A DNA stretch of 64,000 bases from Cutibacterium namnetense (GTDB lineage Bacteria > Actinomycetota > Actinomycetes > Propionibacteriales > Propionibacteriaceae): positions 124,001-188,000 of the forward strand of contig NZ_LWHO01000001.1 of NCBI RefSeq assembly GCF_001642025.1, written 5' to 3'. The translations under genes and the position numbers were made by a program. Shown here piece after piece: positions 55,742 through 64,000 of this stretch; position 1 is the stretch's first letter, and every line of letters starts with the position of its first letter. Below the pieces are notes generated by a model. The model saw only the letters and a list, made by a program, of their open reading frames with translations. It did not search any database and was not told the origin of the DNA.

Positions 55742-56736
55742 GGCCGGGTCTGCCCCTTCCGGAGAGCGATCAGGTGATCATGGAGTTGGGACAGGGTGAG
55801 CAGCACACGGTCGTTGACCGCCCAACCTTCGGCGGTGACGCTGATTGTCAGCACTTCCTCACCTGGCTGCTCGACGACCCGATACCCGGATCGGTTCAGA
55901 ACATGATGGGCAAGATCGGCGTCCACACCGTGCCCAACGACCCGTGCGACCGGACGCCCGGTATCGGACTGCCAGAAGGTGAGAGTGTGAAGGTCAAAGG
56001 TGATTCCTTCGGTGCGGAAGGCCGATTCGAGTGCGCCGTTGCGGGCTAGATCCTCCGGCCCTCCGATCGTCACGTCCGTGTCGTGTCCGGCTACCCATAG
56101 GGTGTCGGCGTAACGCATCACCGGCTCGATGTCATGGCTGCACACCACTACGGCGATGTTCCGGTCCGTGCATACCCCGCGCAGCATGCCGAGTAGGGCG
56201 ATCCGTCCTGGCGGATCGAGGAAGGAGGTTGGCTCGTCGAGCAGCAGTATGGACGGCTCCTGGGTCAGCGCTCGAGCGACCATCACCCGTTGGCGCTGAC
56301 CGTCCGACAGCTCGCCGATGAAGGCGTCGGCTAGATCGGTCGCTCCGACGGCTGTCAAAGAGTCATCGATGACGGCGTGGTCGCGGGGCCTCAGACGTCC
56401 CCCGATGCCAGAGTGCGGGTGACGCCCTAGCGAAACAATGTCTCGACACGTGAGACGAGCTACCGACACTTTATCAGTGAGGACGGTCGACAGGGTTTGG
56501 GCGATCTGACGGCGCGACATCCGTGACGTCGCTGTGCCGTTGAGCTCCACCTCGCCCCGTAGACTCGGCTGCAATCCCGCCACCGAGCGCAGCAGGGTCG
56601 ACTTGCCGGCACCGTTGGGGCCGACGAGCCCGACCATCTGTCCGGCCTCCACCGAGCCCGTCACCCCAGACAGCACTGTGGTGGTGTGGTGGCCTGACCG
56701 GTATCCGACGTCCAGGCTCTTTACAGCGAGACCCAT
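55738..56736 (-). CDS. FecE/BtuD-type ABC importer ATPase
   Basis: The protein has about 332 residues: Walker A GPNGAGKST, signature LSDGQRQR (Asp for Gly), Walker B ILLLDEPTSFLD and VCSHDIEPVM. A C-terminal extension of about 80 residues is not typical. Start ATG 56736 overlaps the permease stop (TGATG). With the FecCD permease and lipoproteins it forms a metal-complex/corrinoid importer. The cobalamin riboswitch and CobN point to corrinoid or cobalt complexes rather than ferric siderophores. Confidence 0.92.
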   Translation of the reverse strand: MGLAVKSLDVGYRSGHHTTTVLSGVTGSVEAGQMVGLVGPNGAGKSTLLRSVAGLQPSLRGEVELNGTATSRMSRRQIAQTLSTVLTDKVSVARLTCRDIVSLGRHPHSGIGGRLRPRDHAVIDDSLTAVGATDLADAFIGELSDGQRQRVMVARALTQEPSILLLDEPTSFLDPPGRIALLGMLRGVCTDRNIAVVVCSHDIEPVMRYADTLWVAGHDTDVTIGGPEDLARNGALESAFRTEGITFDLHTLTFWQSDTGRPVARVVGHGVDADLAHHVLNRSGYRVVEQPGEEVLTISVTAEGWAVNDRVLLTLSQLHDHLIALRKGQTRP

Positions 56737-57797
56737 CACGTCGCCTCCGCCTCCCGGTACCAACGGATGAGGATGACCATGACGACCGGCGCGCCGAACA
56801 CCGCATTGACCGCGTTGACGGGCAGCACATCGTCACCCGGCAGCTGGGCCAGAATGTCCGCCACCAAGGCTAGTGAGCCGCCCGTAAGAATGCACCCGGG
56901 CAGCAGATAGCGGTGGTCGGCGGTGCCCAGCACGCCGCGCGTCAAGTGAGGTACCGCAATTCCAAGAAAGCTGATCGGCCCGCAGAAAGCGGTGGCCGCC
57001 CCGGCAAGGATGGCCGTGCTGGCGACCAGCAGGGAGCGCACCACCTTGAGGTTCATCCCCATCGTCTGGGCGTACCGTTCCCCCAGTAGGAGGGCATTGA
57101 GGGGTTTGGCGAGCGGCAGACTGGCCCCGATCATGATCACCATAATCGGGACCATCACCTTGAGGTTATCCCAGGTCACGCCGTGGTAACTGCCAAACTG
57201 CCAGCGGGTGTATTGAGCAACGAGTTCTGGGCTGGCGCGCGACAGCAGTACCGTCACCCCCGACGACACGAAATACCCGATCATGACACCGAGCAGCAAC
57301 AGGATCGTTGAGGAGTGGATAAACCGTCCTGTCAGCATGACGATGCATAACACGACGGTCGCGCCTAGAGCAGCCGCAACCATGATCAACAGGTCCGAGC
57401 CGATGCCCAACCCAGAGGCGAAGGCGGCCGCCCCCATCGACGTGGAGGCGGACAACACCACCAGGGCGACGCCCAGACTGGCTCCTGAAGAGATACCAAG
57501 CACGTAGGGGTCAGCCAGTGGATTGCGAAATAAGGTTTGCATCTCCAGACCCGATATCCCCAATGCTGCTCCGACGAGCAGCGCGGCGATGGTGCGGGGT
57601 TCGCGAACGTCGCTGACGATCGTCAAGGCGACCGGATCGACGTGGGTGCCGCCGGTGATGATCGTCATGACGTCACCGATCGGGATGTTCACTGAGCCTA
57701 GGGCCAATCCGGCGAGGGCCACCAAGACGAAGATCACGGTGAGGATCACGAAACGGACGGGCAACGGTAGCCCTCGCCGTCGTCGCTGCGTCGTCAC
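56736..57797 (-). CDS. FecCD/BtuC-family importer permease
   Basis: The 353-residue protein has about ten helices and the family's LEMQTLFRNPLADPYVLGIS and GPISFLGIAVPHLTRG. The last cytoplasmic segment contacts the ATPase. Its ATG overlaps the lipoprotein stop (ATGA). A corrinoid-type import function is inferred from the riboswitch, because sequence alone cannot separate vitamin B12 from siderophore permeases. Confidence 0.94.
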   Translation of the reverse strand: MTTQRRRRGLPLPVRFVILTVIFVLVALAGLALGSVNIPIGDVMTIITGGTHVDPVALTIVSDVREPRTIAALLVGAALGISGLEMQTLFRNPLADPYVLGISSGASLGVALVVLSASTSMGAAAFASGLGIGSDLLIMVAAALGATVVLCIVMLTGRFIHSSTILLLLGVMIGYFVSSGVTVLLSRASPELVAQYTRWQFGSYHGVTWDNLKVMVPIMVIMIGASLPLAKPLNALLLGERYAQTMGMNLKVVRSLLVASTAILAGAATAFCGPISFLGIAVPHLTRGVLGTADHRYLLPGCILTGGSLALVADILAQLPGDDVLPVNAVNAVFGAPVVMVILIRWYREAEAT

Positions 57798-59017
57798 TTG
57801 GCGGTGGCCTTTCGGTAGAAGGTGAACTGGTGGTCGGTGCTGAGTTCAGGGTGAAGGATCGCCGACAGGTCCGCCAGCACAAGGTCGGGCCGGACGACAC
57901 CGGTCTGCCAGTAGTCGTTGCCGTGTCTCGGATCGGCGCGCAGGGTGGCGTCCCAGACATTGCCGGTATGCATCGCCTTGAGGGTCTTCATTCGCGGATC
58001 GGCCCTGATGATGTCGGGTATCGATGACTTTTCCGGTTCGTTGATCTGACCATCGATCCAGAAGTCGGCGTTGTGGGCTTTCTTAAGGATGGTCTCGGTG
58101 GTCATCTTCGACGAGGCCACCCCATGCACGTCTTTGAAGACGTACTCGCCGCCGGCATCGCGCAGGAACTGGATGGAATAGTTTTCGTCGGGCTTGATGT
58201 ACCAGATGCCCTTGAACTGGTAGCCGTACAGCACGCTGGGCCGCGTTGTCACTGTGGCGGTGTGCTGAACAGTCTGGTGGTACTTCTTGGCGATCTCGTC
58301 GTATTTCTGGTTCGCGACGCGCTCGGCATTGACGAACAGTGAGTCGTACTTGATCCATTCGGCGCGTCCCAGTGGGGTGTTCTCAAGGAAATCGGGCTCG
58401 GCGACTACTGGTGTACCCATCTCCTTGACTTTGGCGAACTTGCTCGGGTCGTCGTGGCCGCTGACGATGAACAGGTCGGAGCGCAGTGAGGCAAGCTTCT
58501 CGGTGTTGATCTCGGTGGTGCCGTCCCCGGCGGCGAAATCCGCGACCTTGTGGGCCTTGAGAGCTTCGCGGGTCTTCGGGTCGCCAACCCTGTCCACATT
58601 GGCCATCCCAACCACGGTGTCCAGCTTGTTCATCATCTGGAACTTCAAGGGTTCGGTGGTTGATCCGAGTGCAACCCGGGTAGTGGGGATGCTGATCCGC
58701 TGCGCCGTGGCGAGATCGCCGGTCAACGACGGCTTGGGGGCACCGCACTGCACCAGAACGTACGTGGCCTTCCTTGGTGAGGTGTTTGACGGGTGCTTGA
58801 TCGTCACCACCTTGTAGGACTTGTGATACGAAACCGTGATGCCGCGAGCGTCACTGAAAGTGGCCTTCTCGGGGAAGTAGTCCTTCTGCGGGTCGAAGTT
58901 CTTGATGCAGGACCGCCCAGACTGGGTCGAAGAGTCTGGGGACCCTGAGCACCCGGCGAGGGCCGCGAGAACCAGAGCGACGACTGTCAGACCCGCGATG
59001 GGATGATGGATGTGCAT
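57794..59017 (-). CDS. Importer substrate-binding lipoprotein 2
   Basis: The 407-residue lipoprotein has signal/lipobox VVALVLAALAGC and a periplasmic-binding-protein fold of the FecB/BtuF type (SVIS/TVVG-like pattern, e.g. LDTVVGMANVDRVGD). It is a close paralogue of the preceding gene: YFPEKATFSDARGITVSYHK here and YFPDKVTFTGAKEVSISYHK there, with QCGAPKPSLTGDLA in both. Two Cys (one in CIKNFDP, one in QCGAPKP) match in the pair and may form a disulfide. It is coupled to the permease. Confidence 0.9.
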   Translation of the reverse strand: MHIHHPIAGLTVVALVLAALAGCSGSPDSSTQSGRSCIKNFDPQKDYFPEKATFSDARGITVSYHKSYKVVTIKHPSNTSPRKATYVLVQCGAPKPSLTGDLATAQRISIPTTRVALGSTTEPLKFQMMNKLDTVVGMANVDRVGDPKTREALKAHKVADFAAGDGTTEINTEKLASLRSDLFIVSGHDDPSKFAKVKEMGTPVVAEPDFLENTPLGRAEWIKYDSLFVNAERVANQKYDEIAKKYHQTVQHTATVTTRPSVLYGYQFKGIWYIKPDENYSIQFLRDAGGEYVFKDVHGVASSKMTTETILKKAHNADFWIDGQINEPEKSSIPDIIRADPRMKTLKAMHTGNVWDATLRADPRHGNDYWQTGVVRPDLVLADLSAILHPELSTDHQFTFYRKATAK

Positions 59018-59053
59018 GCGTGCTCCAAAGGGAAGCCGTGGTGCGCGGCGGGA

Positions 59054-60316
59054 TCAGGCGAGCTTCTGGTAGTAGTACGGCGTGTACCCGGGCATGAGGT
59101 CGGGATGGAAGATGTACGTGAGGTCCTTGAGGACAATGTCGGGGTGAACGACTCCGGATTGCCAAAAGTCATTGCCGGTGTCGGGGGCGGTGCGCTTGGT
59201 CGGATTCCAAACCTTTCCCTTCTGGAAGGCCAGTAGGTTGCCGTAGCGTGGGTTTTGCTTCAGGGCGTCCGCCTTGGTTTTCCACGTCGTCATAGACATG
59301 TAGTTGCCGTTGAGCCAGAAGTCGGCCTTGGAGCCGTATTTGAAAACCACCTCCGAGTCGGTGGGAACGGCGCCGGTCTTCTTGACGGCCCCACCCATGA
59401 CATCGGATGCCCCGGCGTCGGACATGAACCGGATCATGTAGGAATCGGTGCCAGGAACGTACCACTGGCCTTTGGTCTCCTGGCCGACGAGGACGCTAGG
59501 CCTGGAGGTGCCACCCTTAGCCGTTTTCGCAACCTCGTCGTAGCGCTTGGTGATGTCGTCGAAAGCTTTGGCGCTCAGAGCCTCTTTGTTGAGCAGCACG
59601 CCGTAGGCCTTCATCCATTCGGCGCGGGCCAGCGGGTCGGACTCGAGGTAGTCGAGGTCCGGCATTACGGGGATGTTGGCAGACTGTACCTGTTTGAATC
59701 CCTCCACTGCGGCGCTGGCGGCGAGCACGATGTTGGGTTTAAGGGCGATGATCTTCTCCGGGTCGGTGTTCATCCCAGCCGCCCCGTAGCTGGCAACCTT
59801 ACGGGCTTCCAAAGTATCGCGAGCCGGGCCGCGGTAGATCTGCTTGAGCTGGTTGACGCCGACGATGGTGTCCAGGGAGTTGAGGGTTTGGAAGACCGGT
59901 ATCTGGGTGGTCGAGGAGGCGGCGACCCGCTTGACCGGCACGTCGACGATCTGGGCCTTGGCAAGGTCGCCGGTCAACGACGGCTTGGGCGCGCCGCACT
60001 GCAGCAATACCAAGGTTTGCGCCATCTTGCCCTTCTTGCCGAAGGTCATCACCTTGTAGGACTTGTGGTAGCTGATGCTGACCTCTTTGGCTCCGGTAAA
60101 GGTGACCTTGTCGGGGAAATAGTCCTTGTCCTTGTTGAAAGATCCTGCCGGGATGCACCCGGACATATTGGCGCCGGTGCCAGACGATGAGGTCTTCGCC
60201 GACCCCTCCCCGGAAGTGGAGCCGGTACCGGAACAGCCGGCCAGAGCGAGGCTGGGGGCGACGAGAAGGGTGATGAGGGCCGAGATCCTTCTCGACGCCG
60301 TCTTCGGAATGCTCAT
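59054..60316 (-). CDS. Importer substrate-binding lipoprotein 1
   Basis: The lipoprotein of about 420 residues has signal SALITLLVAPSLALAGCSG and a Ser/Gly-rich linker, then the same binding fold as its downstream paralogue. ATG 60316 has GGGAGAA upstream (the riboswitch expression platform). It is the first gene of the riboswitch operon. Two binding proteins for one permease suggest two ligand forms, for instance different corrinoids or cobalt complexes. It lies 36 bases before its paralogue. Confidence 0.9.
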   Translation of the reverse strand: MSIPKTASRRISALITLLVAPSLALAGCSGTGSTSGEGSAKTSSSGTGANMSGCIPAGSFNKDKDYFPDKVTFTGAKEVSISYHKSYKVMTFGKKGKMAQTLVLLQCGAPKPSLTGDLAKAQIVDVPVKRVAASSTTQIPVFQTLNSLDTIVGVNQLKQIYRGPARDTLEARKVASYGAAGMNTDPEKIIALKPNIVLAASAAVEGFKQVQSANIPVMPDLDYLESDPLARAEWMKAYGVLLNKEALSAKAFDDITKRYDEVAKTAKGGTSRPSVLVGQETKGQWYVPGTDSYMIRFMSDAGASDVMGGAVKKTGAVPTDSEVVFKYGSKADFWLNGNYMSMTTWKTKADALKQNPRYGNLLAFQKGKVWNPTKRTAPDTGNDFWQSGVVHPDIVLKDLTYIFHPDLMPGYTPYYYQKLA

Positions 60317-60325
60317 GCGGTTCTC

Positions 60326-60344
60326 CCTGCGGTCATGCCGCAGG
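60326..60344 (-). promoter_or_regulatory. RBS-sequestering hairpin of the riboswitch
   Basis: CCTGCGG (60326-60332) pairs with CCGCAGG (60338-60344) with a 5-base loop. On the minus strand the 3' arm ends in the GGGAG of the first gene's ribosome site (60323-60327). This is the expected off-state structure of a translational cobalamin switch. Confidence 0.65.
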
Positions 60345-60369
60345 ACCAGCACACATTTGTGCTCGGCGG

Positions 60370-60515
60370 ACCTCTGCGGCGAAAGTCGTCACTGCCCCTC
60401 CGCAGCAAGTCGACCGGGCTGAGCCTGGTGGCATCACCGTTGCGCGAGAGCGTCGGACTTGCACCGACTTCGCTCACTGTGGAGTGCCTCGGACCGAGTC
60501 CGATTCGAGGCAATC
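60370..60515 (-). promoter_or_regulatory. Cobalamin riboswitch
   Basis: On the minus strand the aptamer core reads GAAGTCGGTGCAAGTCCGAC (around 60450-60471), then GCAACGGTGATGCCACC, then a B12-box-like AGCCCGGTCGACTTGCTGC (around 60399-60418). A 5' hairpin GCCTCG...CGAGGC closes the other side. These match the conserved cobalamin riboswitch features in order and spacing. It precedes the ten-gene operon and should turn it off when corrinoid is plentiful. Confidence 0.9.
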
Positions 60516-60595
60516 GCACATTAACACCATGCACATGGGGTGCGTTGCGGGGGCTGGGATGTGGGTTCGCCAACGGGGTGCTGGCACTTCCTGTC

Positions 60596-61387
60596 TCACA
60601 CCACCGAACTGAGACAACCGATGACCTCCCAGGGTCGCTGCGGGGCCACCAATTCGTGCAGCTCTTCGACGTCGCCGGGGGCACAGGCCAGCACGAGGCA
60701 AGTCGACGGCCCGCCAGAGTGCGTCAAGTCGACATCGGTGTGCTGGGATTCGACGCGCAGCCCCGCCGTGGCGGCCAGCTGCTCGGCCTCCCACGCTACC
60801 CCGTGAGACCCAACCGGGACGCAGTCGTGCACCTTCCCCGAGGCCATCAGTGCCCGAACCTCCGCGACGTCTACAATCTCATCCCTACCAGGGGCGACGT
60901 CGTCGTCAGGAGCGGAGATCGGAGCTCCGACGCACACCACGGCGTCACTGTCCTGGGCTTTCGGCAACTCGCCGTCCGGCATGACACCGATGACCGTCAC
61001 CCCGATGCCGGTCTGGGTCGTGGCGACGTTATCCTCCGTTGACCCGGTGACCGCATCGGGGTCGATCCCGGCTGCGGTGGCACAACGTTGGAACTCGGCG
61101 ATCATGGGCTGGGCAGATGCATGGTCTTGACACAGAGTGTCGACAAGGATGAGCGGACGTGCACCGGCGCACAGTACTTCCAGCAGTGGCACCCGCGCCC
61201 CCAGATGAGCACACCACACTGGGTCAGCTGGATAGGGATCGTCAGGTCGCGATCCGATGCCGCCGATAGCGTCGCAGGCGATGACCAGACGGGAGGCCGG
61301 AACGTCGGCCACCAGCAGATCGCGCAGACGAGTGACGGGCAATCTCATTGCGGGGACATGGTTCGGGGCGATCACGGTCTCATTCAA
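60596..61387 (-). CDS. AIR-synthase-fold protein, alpha-ribazole-kinase-like
   Basis: The protein of about 263 residues has LVIACDAIGGIGSRPDD, GARPLILVDTLCQ and GSTEDNVATTQTGIGVTVIG, the pattern of AIR synthase/ThiL/SelD-type ATP-binding proteins. It is closest to CblS, the alpha-ribazole kinase used to salvage the lower ligand of cobalamin. The operon reading toward the cobalamin riboswitch supports that. Starts at TTG 61387 or ATG 61348 are possible, both with weak ribosome sites. It lies 34 bases after the oleate hydratase gene and upstream of the riboswitch. The assignment is by motif resemblance. Confidence 0.6.
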   Translation of the reverse strand: MNETVIAPNHVPAMRLPVTRLRDLLVADVPASRLVIACDAIGGIGSRPDDPYPADPVWCAHLGARVPLLEVLCAGARPLILVDTLCQDHASAQPMIAEFQRCATAAGIDPDAVTGSTEDNVATTQTGIGVTVIGVMPDGELPKAQDSDAVVCVGAPISAPDDDVAPGRDEIVDVAEVRALMASGKVHDCVPVGSHGVAWEAEQLAATAGLRVESQHTDVDLTHSGGPSTCLVLACAPGDVEELHELVAPQRPWEVIGCLSSVV

Positions 61388-61420
61388 CCGCGACCGCCCC
61401 GAAACCGCATCGTCACGACG

Positions 61421-63204
61421 TCACGGCAGGATGTCCTCGTAGTAGGTGTTCTTCAACAGCTTCGACAACAGCCACCCACCCGGCAGACGTCCGTTGTTCA
61501 GCGTCTTCGCCGAAGCCAGCAGGGAGCGGATGTCATATTGGGCTGGCCAGATGGGCGGAATGTCACGGTCAAGGTCGAGCAACCCGTAGACGGCCATCAT
61601 TGCGGTGCGGGCCGAGCCCTCCGTAGTGAAGATGCAGTCGTCAGGGGTTTCAACAAACTGCCCAAGGCAGGCGAGGTTGACGCAGCCATCGGGAATGACC
61701 TCGGGCCGATCGCCCTTGCCACGCGGCATGAAAAAGGCTGTGACGTAGGGCATCGTGGCAATGCGCACCTTGGTGCGAGCCTTGATCTCCTCGAACTGGT
61801 CGAGCAGGCCAAAGTGGTAGCAGTATTCCTTGAGTAATTCCTCGCCGGTGCACTCCAGCATCGGCTTGTGCACACAGTCACCCTTCGCGAAGGGGTACAG
61901 TCCGTAGGCCCAAGCCACCCCCCAGTCCTCGGGCTGGCCGTGGAACTGCGGCTGGCGGTTCATCGTCAACGACAGGCACCACGAAGAGTCCTCGGCTGTG
62001 ATGATGCCACCGGTGACGGTGCGTCCCGACAGTGGATCATTGCCGGTCAGTTCCTTGATCTTCTTGAGGAACGGGTGGTCGCGTCCGATGAAGTTGAAGC
62101 TGATCGACTGCCACACCGTCTTGTCGGGATCGGCGCAGAAGACATCCGGGCGTCCAAAGACTGGGGAACGTTTCACCAGGTTGCGCCATAACTGCCAGCC
62201 GGCCTCCATCTCCTTGTGGTAAGGGGCAGCGTGGTCCATGTCACCGTAGCCGGTGCATTCAGTGAGCGAGCCGTTGGTGACGAAGACCAGATCCTTGGGG
62301 GTCATCTCGATGCGGTGGTTGCCGCCTTGGGCATCGCGGTACAAGACGGCGCGGGCGATCTTGCGGTGCGCAGTGATCTCTAAGTCGACGTCGTAAACCA
62401 GCGACTCGTACTGGAAGTTGACCCCCTGATCGGTCAACCAGCGCACAAGTGGCACGACGAACGAGTCGTACTGGTTGTACCTGGAGAATCTCAGGCACGA
62501 CAGATCGGAGAACCCGGGCAGATACTGCAAGAAGCGATGCATGTAGCGCTTGAGCTCGGTTAGCGACTGCCACTGCTCGAAGGCGAACATCGTCTTCCAC
62601 AAGGTGTAGAAGGTCGACTGGAGGAAATCCTCGTCGAACCAGTCCTCGATGGACTTGTAGTAGGTGTCGGACTCCTTGGCCAGCAGAAGCCTGACGATCG
62701 CCAGCTGACCTTTCTTATTGAGCCCCATTTTCGAGGCGTCGCGCTTGTGACCGCAATTATTAATGATCCGGCACCGGTTGATGTTGGGATCGTTCTCGTT
62801 CACGATACGGAACTCGTCAAGCACCGAATAGGGAGCCGGCATCTCCAAAGCTGGAATGTCCTGCATGATGTCCCAGAAGCATTCAAAATGCTGGCCCATT
62901 TCGCGCCCGCCGCGGGCAATGAAGCCCGCCTCGGTGTCGCCGTTGCCGTCGAAAGCGCCGCCAGGGACCTTGAGCTCCTCGAGGATGGTGATGTTAGCTC
63001 CGGGCAGCTGACCGTCGCGGATGAGGAAGGCGGCGGCGGTCAGGGCCGCGATCCCCGAGCCGACGATGTAGGCCTTGCGCTCGGCAGCATCGTCGGGGGT
63101 ACGGGTCGGTTGTGGGTGTAGGTGCCCAGATCGTTGTGGACGTACGCATTGCCATCAGGGCTGGTCGGGTAGCTGCGTTGGTAGATGTGTTGGAAGTTCG
63201 TCAT
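61421..63204 (-). pseudogene. Oleate hydratase with N-terminal frameshift
   Basis: The family (formerly myosin-cross-reactive antigen) adds water to cis-9 double bonds of host fatty acids, using FAD. The sequence from 63204 (ATG, GAGGAG before it) codes TNFQHIYQRSYPTSPDGNAY. It then shifts frame near 63108-63109, where CAACCGACCC lacks one C compared with a restoring CAACCCGACCC. The remainder, in the new frame, includes the Rossmann start KAYIVGSGIAALTAAAFLI, EELKVPGGAFDGNG and the long catalytic domain up to 61421. With the base restored it would be about 594 residues, the family length. It could be a true loss, phase variation or a sequencing error. Confidence 0.9.
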
Positions 63205-63384
63205 GATTTACTCCTCGCGCGACTCTCCCGGAAGTTCTTCGGTGAACCTCGACCATCTCCACGATAGCGCTGCCGCAGCGCAATGGAACTTCGCCGCCAG
63301 CCTTTGCAGGAATTCTTAAGGTGCGCCGTCAGTTCTCAGCAACGGAGCACGAGTCCTTGTCACTGCAAGGTGCCATACTGGTCC

Positions 63385-63466
63385 TTGGACACGGGGTGCG
63401 CCTTGGTGGCGCTGAGATCACACCCGTGGAACCTGATCTAGTTCGTACTGGCGAAGGGATGTCCAA
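63385..63466 (+). promoter_or_regulatory. TPP (THI-box) riboswitch
   Basis: ACGGGGTGC, GCTGAGA, ACCCGTGGAACCTGATC and a closing GCGAAGGGA occur in the TPP aptamer order. P1 is TTGGAC (63385-63390) pairing with GTCCAA (63461-63466), which ends next to the ATG at 63468. GAAGGGA, the ribosome site, lies inside the aptamer, so ligand binding should block translation directly. Confidence 0.93.
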
Positions 63467-63467
63467 G

Positions 63468-64000
63468 ATGGTTATTTCCACCACCGACGCGGCTGCTGAG
63501 CGGGGGGCAATTCCCCGCGTGCTATCGATTGCGGGAACCGATCCGTCCGGGGGCGCTGGCACCGCAGCCGACACCAAGTCGATCACCGCAGCAGGTGGAT
63601 ATGCGATGACTGTTGCCACCTCCCTGGTGGCCCAAAACACCACGGGGGTGCGGGCCCTCCACACCCCGTCCACCGAGTTCCTGGAGCAGCAGCTGTCAGC
63701 TATCAGCGACGATGTGACGATCGACGCCGTCAAGACGGGGATGCTCGGCACCGTTGAGATCGTCGACACGGTTGCGGCCTTCCTCGACGTGCACCGACCG
63801 CCGGTGGTTGTTGTCGATCCGGTCATGGTCGCCACTAGCGGGGACCGCCTCCTTGCCCCCGACGCCGAAGCAGCCATGCGCGAGTTTTGTCGCCGCGCGA
63901 CCGTCATCACCCCGAATACTTCAGAGCTTGCGGTGCTGTGCCAAAGTGACCCGGCGACGACTCAGGAACAGGCAGTGGAGCAGGCTCGGCGGTGGGCGGC
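63468..64000 (+). CDS. thiD: Hydroxymethylpyrimidine kinase, start only
   Basis: The window ends inside this gene. The first 177 or so residues show the ribokinase-fold HMP/HMP-P kinase of thiamine synthesis: VLSIAGTDPSGGAGTAADTK, then VDPVMVATSGDRLL and TVITPNTSEL. ATG 63468 follows the TPP riboswitch directly. ATG 63459 in the same frame is too close to the ribosome site. The neighbours beyond the window are unknown. Confidence 0.96.
   Translation, partial: MVISTTDAAAERGAIPRVLSIAGTDPSGGAGTAADTKSITAAGGYAMTVATSLVAQNTTGVRALHTPSTEFLEQQLSAISDDVTIDAVKTGMLGTVEIVDTVAAFLDVHRPPVVVVDPVMVATSGDRLLAPDAEAAMREFCRRATVITPNTSELAVLCQSDPATTQEQAVEQARRWA

Overview
The window is a GC-rich actinobacterial chromosome segment. 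Its gene set fits the Propionibacteriaceae, most likely Cutibacterium acnes or a close relative: formate-tetrahydrofolate ligase, a ClC channel, glycogen phosphorylase, a membrane-fused copper nitrite reductase, an oleate hydratase and a CobN-type cobaltochelatase operon under a cobalamin riboswitch. The taxonomic call is inference from gene content and protein style; no search was run. I saw no rRNA, tRNA, insertion sequence or CRISPR array.

Layout. 1-5.5 kb: the 3' end of a BTAD-like protein, an MFS transporter, fhs with a strong terminator, and small genes including a sigma-like protein preceded by periodic direct repeats. 5.6-9.8 kb: an FtsX/MacB-type ABC exporter and a NarL-type response regulator. 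9.8-24.6 kb: a glycan-utilisation island with a sugar ABC importer (no ATPase), a DeoR regulator, GH4, GH38 alpha-mannosidase, a phosphodiesterase, a HAD phosphatase, GH125 alpha-1,6-mannosidase, GH20 hexosaminidase and a PfkB sugar kinase. It looks suited to trimming and importing host N-glycans, and it separates the response regulator from an unpaired histidine kinase at 24.6-26.0 kb. 26-37.7 kb: galE, a second FtsX-type ABC system, an aldehyde dehydrogenase, a ClC protein, glgP, a SatD-like pair and a phosphofructokinase. 37.7-42.2 kb: a nitrite/NO operon (NnrS-like membrane protein, membrane domain-cupredoxin-copper nitrite reductase fusion, and a Cys-cluster HTH regulator). 42.4-44.2 kb: a GNAT protein and catalase.

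44.3-60.5 kb is one minus-strand run of ten genes, almost all joined by start/stop overlaps and headed by a cobalamin riboswitch. The order is two paralogous binding lipoproteins, a FecCD permease, an ATPase, a radical SAM/SPASM protein, CobN, an AAA-vWA chelatase subunit, a ChlI-like AAA subunit, and two half-ABC exporters whose degenerate ATPase motifs are complementary. This is the most unusual system here: cobalt/corrinoid uptake and cobaltochelatase coupled to a radical SAM enzyme and an asymmetric exporter. Immediately upstream lies an AIR-synthase-fold protein resembling alpha-ribazole kinase.

60.6-64 kb: that kinase-like gene, an oleate hydratase broken by a single-base frameshift near its N-terminus, and thiD (cut by the window end) behind a TPP riboswitch whose P1 helix ends next to the start codon.
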